Source: Dehalococcoidales bacterium
Lineage (GTDB): Bacteria > Chloroflexota > Dehalococcoidia > Dehalococcoidales > RBG-16-60-22
DNA: 64,000 nt
Assembly (NCBI GenBank): GCA_016783105.1
Contig: JADHXF010000002.1
Coordinates: 1-64,000, forward strand
Direction: 5' to 3'
The notes below the pieces were generated by a model. The model worked only from the letters and a program-made list of their open reading frames with translations. It was not told the origin of the DNA and did not search any database. Made by a program: the position numbers and the translations under genes. This document shows, piece after piece, positions 45,429 through 54,592 of this stretch; position 1 is the stretch's first letter, and each line of letters opens with the position of its first letter.

Positions 45429-45796
45429 TCAGGCCGATAGGTCGCGCAGCTCTGGGGAGATTCCCAGACCTCAACGCTGGAGACCGAGACGGATTTTCCT
45501 GCCAGCTTTTTGCTGAGTTCACGGTAGATTATCGTGGCGAGGTGCTCGGAGGAGGGGTTGATTTCGTCAAATGGAGGCACATCGTTGAGGCAGGTGTGGT
45601 CAAATTTGTTCAGGATGTCATTCAGGTGTTTTTTCATCTCGGTGAAATCATAGGCCATGCCGGCATCGTCAAGTTTGGCGGCGCTTGCCCTGGCCACTAC
45701 GCGAAAACGATGCCCGTGCAGCGCCTCGCAGCGGCCGCGGTAACCGCGCAGGAAGTGGGCGGCATCGATATGGCTTTCCACAGCTATTTCATACAT
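45425..45796 (-). CDS. queD: 6-carboxytetrahydropterin synthase
   Basis: A 123-residue QueD/PTPS-like enzyme for preQ0/queuosine or folate-like pterin synthesis. Zinc ligands are in HIDAAHFLRGYRGRCEALHGHRFRV (His at about 15, 28 and 30), and the catalytic Cys is in that same segment (RCEALHGH). The C-terminal EVWESPQSCATY is typical. It lies 12 nt after folK and with folP forms a pterin cluster. Confidence 0.9.
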   Translation of the reverse strand: MYEIAVESHIDAAHFLRGYRGRCEALHGHRFRVVARASAAKLDDAGMAYDFTEMKKHLNDILNKFDHTCLNDVPPFDEINPSSEHLATIIYRELSKKLAGKSVSVSSVEVWESPQSCATYRPD

Positions 45797-45808
45797 GTCT
45801 GAACCCGC

Positions 45809-46294
45809 CTATTCCAGTTTGAGCACTCCCTGTTTTTCGGTAGCGCTCTTGAGCAGTTCTTTCACCGTCTTGCCCGCTACCGGGTGAATAATATCCGGGG
45901 CAATCTCATCAAGAGGGATAAGGACAAAAGCCCTTTCCGTCATTTTGGGGTGGGGAATTACCAGCTCCGGAGTTTCAATAACCTGGTCGCTGTAGAGGAG
46001 GATGTCGATGTCTATAGTTCGGGGTGTGCCCGATTTCCCGACCCTGCCCAGCTTGCGCTCAATGCCCTTGGCGAGCGCCAGCAGTGCCGATGGTTCCAGT
46101 CGGGTGAATGCCTGGCACACCAGGTTGAGGAAGCGGGGCTGGTTGCTGTCACCCAGTGGCTCGGTATCGTAAATGGATGAGATTTCTCCCATGCGCAGGC
46201 GCTGAGATAAGAATTCCAGTGCTCTATCCAGGTTGGCCTGGCGGTCTCCCAGGTTCGAACCGAGGCCAAGGTATACGGTTACTGCTTCAGTCAC
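45809..46294 (-). CDS. folK: 2-amino-4-hydroxy-6-hydroxymethyldihydropteridine pyrophosphokinase
   Basis: A 161-residue HPPK. The start YLGLGSNLGDRQANLDRAL, central NQPRFLNLVCQAFT, and GTPRTIDIDILLYSDQVIETPELVIPHPKMTERAFVLIPL are fully typical, including the metal-binding DIDIL. It makes hydroxymethyl-dihydropterin diphosphate for folate synthesis. It overlaps folP by 8 nt. Confidence 0.96.
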   Translation of the reverse strand: MTEAVTVYLGLGSNLGDRQANLDRALEFLSQRLRMGEISSIYDTEPLGDSNQPRFLNLVCQAFTRLEPSALLALAKGIERKLGRVGKSGTPRTIDIDILLYSDQVIETPELVIPHPKMTERAFVLIPLDEIAPDIIHPVAGKTVKELLKSATEKQGVLKLE

Positions 46295-47147
46295 GTGATA
46301 TCCTCCTTCTGATAATAGCGTCGCTCATGCGGCAAATGCGGACCATCTGTTTCACGTCATGGACTCTGACGATGTCCGCGCCGTTGGCAATACCTATTGC
46401 CACTGAGGCTGCCGTACCCTCGAGGCGCTGGTCGGCGGGCAGGTCCAGCACCAGGCCAATCAATGACTTGCGGGAACTGCCCAGCAAAATCGGTTGGCCC
46501 AGTGTTTTGAGCTCATCCAGCCGGCGAACGATTTCCAGGTTCTGCTCATGGCTTTTACCAAAACCGATTCCCGGGTCAATTATGATATTATGTGATGGCA
46601 CCCCGGCCTCAGTTGCCTGTTTTGTGGCTCTCTTCAGGTCGGCGGTTATCACTGTCATTATATCGTTGACAGGCCCGTCTCGCTGGTTGCTCATCATGAT
46701 TATGGGTACGTTTTGTTCGGCGGCCAATTGTGCCAGCTTGGGGTCCTGCCGTAGTGCCCAGATATCGTTAATCATTGAGGCGCCAGCTTCAAGCGCCCGG
46801 CTGGCCACACCGTGCTTGTAGGTGTCAACGCTGATGGGCACCGTTATTGCACCGGCCAGCCTTTCTATAACCGGGATGACCAGGCGCAGTTCCTCATCAA
46901 TGTCGTTTACCGGCAGCGGCTCTTTTCCCGGGCGGGTGGACTCCCCACCGACGTCGATGATATCGGCTCCCTCCGCCACCATGCGCTGAGCCTGTGCCAG
47001 AGTCGCCTCGATATCACTGCCGAGGCCATCTCCTGAAAAAGAGTCTGGGCTCAGGTTACAGATGCCCATGACATAGGTGCGCTCACCCCACTGGAGCTCC
47101 GTGGTGCCGATGCGTGTCACGCTTATGACTGAACTTACTGGTTCCAA
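46287..47147 (-). CDS. folP: Dihydropteroate synthase
   Basis: A 286-residue TIM barrel joining p-aminobenzoate to hydroxymethyl-dihydropterin. Signatures are VMGICNLSPDSFSGDG (first pterin-binding strand), GADIIDVGGESTRPG and IIIDPGIGFGKSHEQNL. It is the first gene of folP-folK-queD. Confidence 0.96.
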   Translation of the reverse strand: MEPVSSVISVTRIGTTELQWGERTYVMGICNLSPDSFSGDGLGSDIEATLAQAQRMVAEGADIIDVGGESTRPGKEPLPVNDIDEELRLVIPVIERLAGAITVPISVDTYKHGVASRALEAGASMINDIWALRQDPKLAQLAAEQNVPIIMMSNQRDGPVNDIMTVITADLKRATKQATEAGVPSHNIIIDPGIGFGKSHEQNLEIVRRLDELKTLGQPILLGSSRKSLIGLVLDLPADQRLEGTAASVAIGIANGADIVRVHDVKQMVRICRMSDAIIRRRISRD

Positions 47148-47230
47148 AATTGCTTTCCTGACAGGGCTTTGACTTTATTCTAGCATCTTCTTGACAGTTA
47201 GCAAAACATTAATCAAACACAAGAGTTGAG

Positions 47231-47259
47231 GGAGTCCAAGAGGGGGCTCAGCCCCCTCT
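47231..47259. repeat. REP-like hairpin repeat, copy 2
   Basis: GGAGTCCAAGAGGGG is shared with 10461-10475 and leads into a 9-bp perfect hairpin AGAGGGGGC / GCCCCCTCT with loop TCA. A C-rich stretch follows at 47271-47279, like the second hairpin of copy 1 but less perfect. It sits in the gap between divergent folP and the carboxyltransferase. Confidence 0.68.
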
Positions 47260-47362
47260 TTTCAAAATCATCCCCCTCTCATTGAGGAGAGATGATAGGT
47301 CACCGATTTGGCTGTGTTGAGGAATTAGTGGTATTATTATTGGCGGTCGGAGGTGACGCAGC

Positions 47363-48907
47363 ATGAAGGAGGAACTGGAGAAACTGGCCAAACTGGAGGC
47401 GGAAATAAAGGCCGGTGGCGGCGAGAAACGCGTCCAGCAGCAGCATAACTCCGGTAAACTGACAGCGCGGGAGCGGCTTGACCTTCTTTTCGATAAAGGT
47501 ACCTTCCACGAGCTGGACTTGTTTGTGAAACACCACTGCACCGCTTTCGGCATGGATAAGCTCTCCATACCGGCCGATGGTGTGGTTACCGGATACGGCC
47601 AGGTGAATGGTCGTACCGTGTGTGCCTACGCCCAGGACTTTACCAGCCGGGGAGGCACGCTCGGTGAGATGCATGCCAGGAAGATATGCCGGCTCATGGA
47701 CCTGGCGATGAAGATGAAGTGCCCCACGGTCGGTCTGATTGACAGCGGCGGGGCGCGCATCCAGGAAGGGATTAACGCTCTGGATGGTTACGGCAACATC
47801 TTCTTCCGCAACTCCTGTGCTTCAGGTGTTATCCCGCAGATATCCGCCATTATGGGGCCGGCGGCGGGTGGGGCAGTCTATTCGCCGGCGATGACCGACT
47901 TTGTCTTCATGGTGAAAAAGACGAGCCATATGTATATCACTGGCCCTCAGGTGGTCAAAGCGGCTACCAGCGAAGAGATAAATGACGAGGCACTGGGTGG
48001 CGCCATGACCCATAATACCAAAAGCGGCGTGGCGCAGTTTGCCTGCGATAATGACCAGCAGTGCATTGAGGAGATTAAAAAACTGCTCGGCTATCTGCCC
48101 TCCAGTTGTGAAGAGAAATCAGTTGACATAACGCCAGTAGATAAAGAAGACCGTACCGACCCGGCGCTGGATGAAATCATACCGCCGGAAGCGAGTAAGG
48201 TTTACGATATGAAAGCGGTCATCCGCTCCATTGTCGATGATGGAGAGTTCTGTGAGCCCTGCCTGCATTATGCCATGAATATTGTCACCTGCTTTGCCCG
48301 CCTGAATGGCCATGTTATCGGCATCATTGCCAGCCAGCCGAACTACCTGGCGGGATGCCTGGACGTCAACGCCTCGGATAAGGCGACCCGATTTATCCGC
48401 TTTTGTGATGCTTTTAATATTCCATTATTAACCATTGTAGATGTCCCGGGGTATCTGCCCGGTAGTCATCAGGAGTGGGGCGGCATCATCAGGCACGGTG
48501 CCAAGATGTTGTGGTGCTACTCCGAGGCTACTGTTCCCAAGATAACCCTGATTACCCGGAAGGCGTATGGTGGGGCCTACATTGCCATGTGTTCGCAGAG
48601 CCTTGGCGCTGACTATACGCTGGCCTGGCCAACGGCGGAAATCGCGGTCATGGGAGCGGAAGGTGCGGCGGCCATTATACACCATCAGGAAATTAAGGAA
48701 GCTGCTGATACCGCTGCCAAAGAAAAAGAGAAGATAGAGGAATACCGCCAGTATTTCTATAATCCGTACATCGCGGCCAGTATGGGCTATATCAACGCCG
48801 TTATCCGACCTCGTGATACACGTCCTGAGATAATCGCGGCGTTTGAGGCACTGCGCAACAAAAAGGAGACCCGCCCGCCCAGAAAACACGGCAACATCCC
48901 GATGTAA
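47363..48907 (+). CDS. Acyl-CoA carboxylase carboxyltransferase subunit (MmdA/PccB type)
   Basis: A 514-residue carboxyltransferase. The two crotonase-like halves are visible in TVGLIDSGGARIQEGINALDGYG and VDVPGYLPGSHQEWGGIIRHGAKMLWCYSEATVPKITLITRKAYGGAYIAM. It transfers carboxyl groups between carboxybiotin and propionyl- or methylmalonyl-CoA. No biotin carboxylase, biotin carrier or decarboxylase membrane subunits are adjacent. The start follows CGGAGGTG. It is close to TCA-cycle genes, so a link to the propionate/methylmalonyl-CoA pathway is plausible. Confidence 0.9.
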   Translation: MKEELEKLAKLEAEIKAGGGEKRVQQQHNSGKLTARERLDLLFDKGTFHELDLFVKHHCTAFGMDKLSIPADGVVTGYGQVNGRTVCAYAQDFTSRGGTLGEMHARKICRLMDLAMKMKCPTVGLIDSGGARIQEGINALDGYGNIFFRNSCASGVIPQISAIMGPAAGGAVYSPAMTDFVFMVKKTSHMYITGPQVVKAATSEEINDEALGGAMTHNTKSGVAQFACDNDQQCIEEIKKLLGYLPSSCEEKSVDITPVDKEDRTDPALDEIIPPEASKVYDMKAVIRSIVDDGEFCEPCLHYAMNIVTCFARLNGHVIGIIASQPNYLAGCLDVNASDKATRFIRFCDAFNIPLLTIVDVPGYLPGSHQEWGGIIRHGAKMLWCYSEATVPKITLITRKAYGGAYIAMCSQSLGADYTLAWPTAEIAVMGAEGAAAIIHHQEIKEAADTAAKEKEKIEEYRQYFYNPYIAASMGYINAVIRPRDTRPEIIAAFEALRNKKETRPPRKHGNIPM

Positions 48908-48954
48908 CTCTGCCGTTTTTACTGATACAAGATTCAAGGAGCCTCTGGTTTTTT

Positions 48955-50208
48955 ATGGGTAAAACACTGGCTGAAAAGATACTGACTGCCAGATCAGGCA
49001 ACAATGCCGGAGCTGGAGATATCGTCATTGCCCGGGTTGATCTGGTATTTGTCCAGGATACGACCGGACCGCTGACAGTAAGACAATTCCAGAAAAGCGG
49101 TCTGAAAAAACTGGCCAAACCGGAGAGAACGGCAGTATTCATCGATCACGCTGTTCCCAGCCCGACGCACACGCTCTCCAACGATCATCTGGTGCTGCGC
49201 CGGTTTGCCGGCGAGACCGGGGCGATGCTGTCTGACATAGGTGAGGGTGTCTGCCACCAGCTGGTGGCAGAATCTCTGGCCCGACCCGGGGATGTTATTG
49301 TGGCCTCCGATTCCCACACGGTAACCGCAGGTGGGCTAGGTGCCTTTGCCACCGGCATGGGCTCCTCTGATGTGGCTGTGGCCATGGGCTTGGGAAAAAC
49401 CTGGTTCCGCGTCCCGGAGAGCATTCGCATTATGGTCACCGGTAAATTTCAGAAAGGAATTTCGGCAAAAGACCTCATTCTCCACCTTATCGGGCGGCTC
49501 GGTGCCGACGGTGCGACCTATAAAGCGCTGGAATTTGGCGGTGACGGAATAAAGGAAATATCAATGTCACAGCGGTTCACTATTGCCAACATGGCAGTGG
49601 AAGCGGGAGCTAAGGCCGGTACCTTCCCGGCTGATGAGATGACGAGGGATTACCTGTCGGAGCAGGGGCGTGGCACGGATTACCAGCCTGTCTTCCCCGA
49701 TGCCGATGCTGCATATGAACAGACGATACAGATTGACCTTGATGGGCTTGAGCCCACCGTGGCAAAACCGCACACGGTGGATAATACGGCGCTGGCCCGT
49801 GAGTTGAGGGGGATAAAAATCCAGCAGGTCTTCATCGGTACCTGCACCAACGGGCGGCTGGACGACCTGGAAATCGCGGCCAGCATATTGAAAGGTAAAA
49901 AACGCCATCCGGATACAAGGCTAATTGTTGCCCCCGCTTCGCGGCAGGTGTTTCTGGAGGCTCTGGAGAAGGGTTATATTAAGGCTCTGGTTGAAGCCGG
50001 GGCGACGGTTCTGCCTCCAGGCTGCGGGCCATGCTTTGGGCTGCACCAGGGGGCGCTGGGCGATGAGGAAGCTTGCCTCTCCACCTCAAATCGTAATTTC
50101 AAGGGCAGGATGGGCAATCCGAAAGGTTTTGTCTACCTTGGCAGCCCGGCCACGGCAGCGGCCACGGCGCTTACCGGTGAAATCACCGACCCGAGGGAGG
50201 TAATGTAA
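48955..50208 (+). CDS. LeuC-family hydratase large subunit, probable aconitase
   Basis: A 417-residue [4Fe-4S] hydro-lyase. Cluster ligands are in FIGTCTNGRLDD and GCGPCFGLHQG; VASDSHTVTAGGLGAFATGMGSSDVA is the family substrate loop. By sequence it is in the 3-isopropylmalate dehydratase/homoaconitase group. Its downstream neighbours are an isocitrate dehydrogenase and fumarase rather than leuA or a leuB-like gene, so aconitase activity in the TCA arc is favoured. Confidence 0.88.
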   Translation: MGKTLAEKILTARSGNNAGAGDIVIARVDLVFVQDTTGPLTVRQFQKSGLKKLAKPERTAVFIDHAVPSPTHTLSNDHLVLRRFAGETGAMLSDIGEGVCHQLVAESLARPGDVIVASDSHTVTAGGLGAFATGMGSSDVAVAMGLGKTWFRVPESIRIMVTGKFQKGISAKDLILHLIGRLGADGATYKALEFGGDGIKEISMSQRFTIANMAVEAGAKAGTFPADEMTRDYLSEQGRGTDYQPVFPDADAAYEQTIQIDLDGLEPTVAKPHTVDNTALARELRGIKIQQVFIGTCTNGRLDDLEIAASILKGKKRHPDTRLIVAPASRQVFLEALEKGYIKALVEAGATVLPPGCGPCFGLHQGALGDEEACLSTSNRNFKGRMGNPKGFVYLGSPATAAATALTGEITDPREVM

Positions 50209-50703
50209 GTGCTCAGAGGGAAGGCCTTCAAATTCGGCGACGGCATATCCACCGACCATATTATCCCGGGTCGACATGCGCACCTCAGGAGCAATCTCCC
50301 CGAACTGGCCAAGCACGTCCTGGAGGATGCTGACCCCACCTTCGTTTCCAGGGTTAAAGAAGGGGATTTCATCGTGGCGGGCAGCAATTTTGGCCTTGGC
50401 TCCAGCCGTGAACACGCCCCGCTGGTCATCAAAATGGCGGGGGTCAGCGCCATACTGGCCAAGTCCGTAGCCCGTATCTTTTTCCGCAATGCCATCAACC
50501 TGGGGGTGCCGGTGCTCATCTGTGACACCGACGGTATCAAAGATGGCGATGAACTGGAAGTTGACCTTTCCACAGGCATAGTAAAAGATGTCACCAGCGG
50601 GCAGAAACTCACCTTCGGCAAGATTCCGCAGGTAATGCTCCGTATCCTCGATGAGGGCGGGCTTATCCCCTATATCAAGAAGCACGGTGATTTCAAGCTG
50701 TAA
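50209..50703 (+). CDS. LeuD-family hydratase small subunit, probable aconitase
   Basis: A 164-residue swivel-domain subunit, with [21 protein letters not shown] at the substrate loop and [19 protein letters not shown]. In this family, YLVY/YLVM-type loops favour isopropylmalate while YLRT-type loops favour tricarboxylates; here it reads HLRS, supporting a tricarboxylate substrate. GTG start directly after the leuC-type stop. Confidence 0.88.
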   Translation: MLRGKAFKFGDGISTDHIIPGRHAHLRSNLPELAKHVLEDADPTFVSRVKEGDFIVAGSNFGLGSSREHAPLVIKMAGVSAILAKSVARIFFRNAINLGVPVLICDTDGIKDGDELEVDLSTGIVKDVTSGQKLTFGKIPQVMLRILDEGGLIPYIKKHGDFKL

Positions 50704-50720
50704 TAGAGGGAGATAATTAT

Positions 50721-51815
50721 ATGGCCTATAACGTTACCCTTATTCCCGGCGATGGCATCGGCCCGGAGGTCGTCGAGGCAACCAGGCGGGTCCTGGAAGC
50801 CACCGGCGTTGTTTTCGAGTGGGACATTGCTGAAGCCGGTGCCGACGTTATGGATAAATACGGCACGCCGCTACCCGGTTCAGTGCTGGATTCAGTAAGA
50901 AGAAACAAGGTGGCTCTGAAAGGGCCGATAACCACACCCGTCGGCTCGGGCTTTCGCAGTGTTAACGTTGCCCTCCGTAAAGAACTGGACCTTTACGCCT
51001 GCGTCCGCCCCTGCAAAACCTATCCCGGTGTGCCTTCTTTCTATAAAGATGTTGACCTGGTGGTCATCAGAGAGAACACGGAGGACCTTTACGCCGGCAT
51101 TGAATTTGAACGGGGCACACCGGAAGCGATAAAACTTATCCAGCTTACCGCGGAGGCAAAGCGAGGTATCATCCGCGAAGACTCTGGCATCAGCCTGAAG
51201 GTCATTTCGGAAGCAGGCAGCCGACGCATTGTCCGCTTTGCCTTTGAATATGCACGCGCTTACGGGAGGAAAAAAGTCACCGCCATCAGTAAGGCCAATA
51301 TCCTGAAATTCTCTGATGGATTGTTCCTCAGGGTTGCCCGGGAAGTAGCCCAAGAGCATCCAGGTATTGAATTTGAAGACCGACTGGTAGATAATATGAC
51401 CATGCAGCTGGTGAAGAACCCGCGGCAATTTGATGTCATCGTGGCGCCGAATCTGTACGGTGATATCCTGTCCGACCTCTGTGCCGGGCTGGTAGGCGGG
51501 CTGGGGGTTGCTCCCGGTGCCAATGTCGGCGATGAGATCGCCGTTTTTGAACCGACCCACGGCAGTGCCCCTAAATACGCCGGGCAGAACAAGGCGAACC
51601 CCATGGCCATGATACTCTCCGGCGTTATGATGCTCAGGCACCTCGGTGAGGAAAAAACTGCTGACAGATTGGAAAAAGCCGTTGCTGATGTTATTGCCGA
51701 AGGCGAAAACGTTACCTATGATATGAGGCCTGACAAAACTCCCGCTGTCGGCACTGCGCAGGTTGCCGATGCGGTAATCGAGAAACTGGCGACGGGCCGA
51801 AGGGGGTGGCGCTGA
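50721..51815 (+). CDS. Isocitrate dehydrogenase, NAD-type
   Basis: A 364-residue beta-decarboxylating dehydrogenase. It carries the IDH-type signature [17 protein letters not shown] rather than the IPMDH RELTGG motif, [24 protein letters not shown], and [29 protein letters not shown] with metal-binding Asp residues. [22 protein letters not shown] is the cofactor loop. It forms 2-oxoglutarate from isocitrate. Homoisocitrate dehydrogenase cannot be excluded. Confidence 0.88.
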   Translation: MAYNVTLIPGDGIGPEVVEATRRVLEATGVVFEWDIAEAGADVMDKYGTPLPGSVLDSVRRNKVALKGPITTPVGSGFRSVNVALRKELDLYACVRPCKTYPGVPSFYKDVDLVVIRENTEDLYAGIEFERGTPEAIKLIQLTAEAKRGIIREDSGISLKVISEAGSRRIVRFAFEYARAYGRKKVTAISKANILKFSDGLFLRVAREVAQEHPGIEFEDRLVDNMTMQLVKNPRQFDVIVAPNLYGDILSDLCAGLVGGLGVAPGANVGDEIAVFEPTHGSAPKYAGQNKANPMAMILSGVMMLRHLGEEKTADRLEKAVADVIAEGENVTYDMRPDKTPAVGTAQVADAVIEKLATGRRGWR

Positions 51816-51826
51816 TAGCGGCGAAA

Positions 51827-52672
51827 ATGAGAGAGATAAAGGCGAAAGACATCACCGACGCGGTTGCTCAGCTCTGCCAGCGCGCCAATTTTGAACTCGA
51901 TGAAAATGTCCTGACAGCATTGAAGCACGCCCAGCAGAATGAGCAGTCACCCCTGGGCAAAGAGATACTGCATCAGTTGGTGGAAAACGCCCGTGTTGCT
52001 GAGGCCAAAAACCTGCCGCTATGCCAGGACTGCGGCAGTGCGGTTATCTTCCTCGAGGTGGGGCAGGACGCGCATGTGGTCGGCGGCGATATTGATGCGG
52101 TGGTGGGGGAAGGTGTCAGCCAGGGTTACACGCAGGGATACCTGCGCAAATCAATGGTCAGCCAGCCGTTTTCCGAGAGAAAAAACACCAAAGACAACAC
52201 TCCCCCGGTTATTCATACCGAAATTGTGCCGGGAGACCATATCAGGATTATATGCCTGCCCAAGGGAGCCGGTTCCGAAAATATGAGCCGTCTGGCAATG
52301 CTGCGTCCGGGCGAAGGCCGTGAGGGTATTATTGATTTTGTCGTCAGAGCGGTTGATGAGGCCGGGGCCAGCCCCTGCCCGCCGTTGATTATTGGCGTGG
52401 GCATCGGCGCTACCTCGGAAGGGGCTATGCTGCTGGCCAAGAAGGCACTATTACGACCTATAGGCCAGCCGAACCCGGACCCGGAAATTGCGGAGTTGGA
52501 GAAAGAGCTACTGTCACGCATCAATGACCTGGGAATCGGGCCCATGGGCGTTGGTGGCATCACCACGGCGTTTGCGGTGCATGCCGAGACCAGGCCGACA
52601 CATATTGCCAGCCTCCCCGTGGCCATAAACTTTCAATGCCACTGTTCAAGATATAAGGAGGCCAAGTTGTAG
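51827..52672 (+). CDS. Fumarate hydratase, class I alpha subunit
   Basis: A 281-residue [4Fe-4S] hydratase subunit. Ligand cysteines are in LPLCQDCGSAVIFLEVG, GAGSENMSRLAMLRPGEG and the C-terminal NFQCHCSR. MREIKAKDITDAVAQLC is the normal family start, so the ATG at 51827 is preferred; a GTG at 51806 overlapping the isocitrate dehydrogenase gene is possible. It pairs with the following beta subunit, and a tartrate dehydratase is the alternative. Confidence 0.92.
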   Translation: MREIKAKDITDAVAQLCQRANFELDENVLTALKHAQQNEQSPLGKEILHQLVENARVAEAKNLPLCQDCGSAVIFLEVGQDAHVVGGDIDAVVGEGVSQGYTQGYLRKSMVSQPFSERKNTKDNTPPVIHTEIVPGDHIRIICLPKGAGSENMSRLAMLRPGEGREGIIDFVVRAVDEAGASPCPPLIIGVGIGATSEGAMLLAKKALLRPIGQPNPDPEIAELEKELLSRINDLGIGPMGVGGITTAFAVHAETRPTHIASLPVAINFQCHCSRYKEAKL

Positions 52673-53233
52673 ATGGAAGCGGTGCATATAACCATGCCTC
52701 TTGACCGAAAAACGATTAAGGAGCTGACCACGGGTACACCTGTGCTCATTTCCGGAATAATCTATACGGCGCGTGACGCTGCCCACAAGCGACTCGTAGA
52801 GGCGCTGAAAAGGAAGGAAGAACTGCCCTTTGTCTTAAAAGGGCAGACCATCTATTACACCGGACCTTCACCGGCCCGGCCAGGTCGAATCATCGGCTCT
52901 GCGGGGCCCACTACCAGTGGTCGCATGGACATCTATGCACCCCGTCTAATGTCCGCCGGCGTGAAGGCGATGATTGGGAAGGGAAACCGTTCCTCTGAAG
53001 TCAGGGAAGCGATGCAGAAATACAAGGCGGTTTATTTCACTGCCACCGGCGGAGCCGGTGCTCTGCTCGCCCAGTCCATTAAAAAGGCGACGGTTATTGC
53101 TTATGAAGACCTGGGCCCGGAGGCAATCAGGATGCTGACCGTGGATAATTTCCCGGCCATCGTGGCCAATGACATTTATGGAAACGACCTGTTCGAGCAG
53201 GGCAAAGCCAAATACCGGAAGGAGAAGAGCTAG
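52673..53233 (+). CDS. Fumarate hydratase, class I beta subunit
   Basis: A 186-residue partner with the typical LTTGTPVLISGIIYTARDAAHKR start, YYTGPSPARPGRIIGSAGPTTSGRMD (catalytic SxxTS-like loop) and KKATVIAYEDLGPEAI. Together with the alpha subunit it interconverts fumarate and malate. It starts directly after the alpha stop, TAGATG, with AAGGAGG upstream. It completes the hydratase-dehydrogenase-fumarase set. Confidence 0.93.
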   Translation: MEAVHITMPLDRKTIKELTTGTPVLISGIIYTARDAAHKRLVEALKRKEELPFVLKGQTIYYTGPSPARPGRIIGSAGPTTSGRMDIYAPRLMSAGVKAMIGKGNRSSEVREAMQKYKAVYFTATGGAGALLAQSIKKATVIAYEDLGPEAIRMLTVDNFPAIVANDIYGNDLFEQGKAKYRKEKS

Positions 53234-53236
53234 CTC

Positions 53237-53578
53237 ATGGAATGTGTTTTCTGTCGGATTGTGGCCGGGGAGCTGCCCAGCGATACGCTGTACCAGGATG
53301 AGCAAGTTATGGCCTTCCGGGATATAAACCCCCTGGCCCCCACCCACGTGCTGATAATACCAAAGCGGCATATTGGTTCTTTGGCCGAATTAAGCGACGA
53401 CGAAGCGCAGATTATCGAGCGTATGGCCGGGGTAGCCAATAAAATTGCCAGAGAAGAAGGCATTGCCAGAAAGGGCTACCGGCTCGTGGTCAGCAGCGGT
53501 GAGGACGGAGGGCAGGTGGTTCCCCACCTGCACATGCACCTTCTCGGCGGGAGAAGACTGTCGGACAGGCTGTGCTAG
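53237..53578 (+). CDS. HIT-family hydrolase
   Basis: A 113-residue histidine-triad protein. The active site HLHMHLLGG matches HxHxHxx, and CVFCRIVAGELPSD at the N-terminus is typical of HinT/PKCI-1 proteins that hydrolyse AMP-linked substrates. Starts 3 nt after the fumarase beta gene. Its stop overlaps the convergent NUDIX stop. Confidence 0.94.
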   Translation: MECVFCRIVAGELPSDTLYQDEQVMAFRDINPLAPTHVLIIPKRHIGSLAELSDDEAQIIERMAGVANKIAREEGIARKGYRLVVSSGEDGGQVVPHLHMHLLGGRRLSDRLC

Positions 53579-54117
53579 TCAGCCCTTTTCTTTCCTTTGG
53601 AGTATTCCAGGTAGGCAAGTAACCCGGCGATGCTCTTGGCATCGCAGATGCGTCCGGTGGTTATCAGGTCGGCTATTTCCCTGAGTGGTATGCGAACAAC
53701 ATTGATTTCTTCGGTATCTTCGGCGATTAACTGGCTCGGGACGAGGTCAGTGGCCAGGTAAAGGTAAAGATACTCGCTGCAGTAGCCCGGTGCCGAATAG
53801 AAACCGCCCAGCCTCTGCACTTTCCGGGGCATGTAGCCGATTTCTTCCCGGAGTTCACGGCTGACTGCCTCTTCAGGGTCTTCACCGGTGTCAATACCGC
53901 CGGCCGGTATCTCCAGCAGTTCTTTCTCCACCGGTTTGCGGAACTGCTTCACCAGCAGCACGTTATCATTCTTATCGATAACAACGACGGCAATACAGTC
54001 GCTATGTTCCACGATTTCCCGCGTTGTCTGCCGCCCGTTGTCCAGCCGGACGGAGTCCACTCTGAGCTTAACCGCTCTTCCATCGTAAATCAGCTGGCTG
54101 GAAAGCGTCTCTTCCAT
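53575..54117 (-). CDS. NUDIX hydrolase, ADP-ribose pyrophosphatase type
   Basis: A 180-residue NUDIX protein. The Nudix box is GGIDTGEDPEEAVSRELREEIGY (about residues 73-95), with the catalytic REXXEE. The N-terminal SRVDS-type beta-strands and the length fit ADP-ribose pyrophosphatase (NudF-like). It is in a minus-strand run with the NAGS-like and nadK genes, all dealing with nucleotide/NAD-related metabolism. Confidence 0.92.
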   Translation of the reverse strand: MEETLSSQLIYDGRAVKLRVDSVRLDNGRQTTREIVEHSDCIAVVVIDKNDNVLLVKQFRKPVEKELLEIPAGGIDTGEDPEEAVSRELREEIGYMPRKVQRLGGFYSAPGYCSEYLYLYLATDLVPSQLIAEDTEEINVVRIPLREIADLITTGRICDAKSIAGLLAYLEYSKGKKRAD

Positions 54118-54135
54118 TGAACTTTACCCTCTCAT

Positions 54136-54591
54136 TTAAAAGTGGCGGATAAGGGCTACCTCACCGCAGTCGGGGAACTTGGGACAGCGGTAGCATTCGG
54201 TCCAGACCTTGCGTGGCACCTCCATTTTATCTACCTGGTTGAGGCCGAACTTTTCAAAGAAAGCCGGCTGGTAGGTCAGGCAAAAGATAGTGGGGATGCC
54301 CAGCGACTCCACTTCTTTCAGGCAGGCTTCAATGAGCATGGTGCCTACACCCTGCTTCTGGTATTCCTCGGCCACGGCGACGGACTTGATTTCCGCCAGG
54401 TCTGACCAGATGATGTGCAGTGCCGCACAGGCAAGCATACGCTCGCCCTGGCGATAAACGAAATAGTCGCGAATGTTTTCGTATATATCACTCAACGAAC
54501 GGGGCAGCATTTCATCCTTGTCAGCGAAGTGGTTGATGAGCTGGTGTATCTGGGGTACATCCTGGATTTTGGCTTTTTCTACCGTGCCCAA
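54136..54591 (-). CDS. GNAT acetyltransferase, short NAGS (ArgA)-like
   Basis: A 151-residue GNAT protein. The acetyl-CoA loop reads VAVAEEYQKQGVGTMLIEACLKE, and the C-terminus KVWTECYRCPKFPDCGEVAL is typical of the short N-acetylglutamate synthases that lack the kinase domain. It would start arginine biosynthesis by acetylating glutamate. No other arg gene is near, so activity is inferred from family features. It lies just downstream of nadK (1-nt gap). Confidence 0.82.
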   Translation of the reverse strand: MGTVEKAKIQDVPQIHQLINHFADKDEMLPRSLSDIYENIRDYFVYRQGERMLACAALHIIWSDLAEIKSVAVAEEYQKQGVGTMLIEACLKEVESLGIPTIFCLTYQPAFFEKFGLNQVDKMEVPRKVWTECYRCPKFPDCGEVALIRHF

Positions 54592-54592
54592 T

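Noticed and set aside
46245..46270. GGTTCGAA motif resembling a tRNA T-loop
   Set aside because: It lies inside folK and no acceptor stem, D-arm or anticodon arm can be built around it.
48955..50703. Leucine biosynthesis leuC-leuD
   Set aside because: The downstream dehydrogenase has an isocitrate-type signature, fumarase follows, and the LeuD loop reads HLRS; leuA is not nearby. Not fully excluded.
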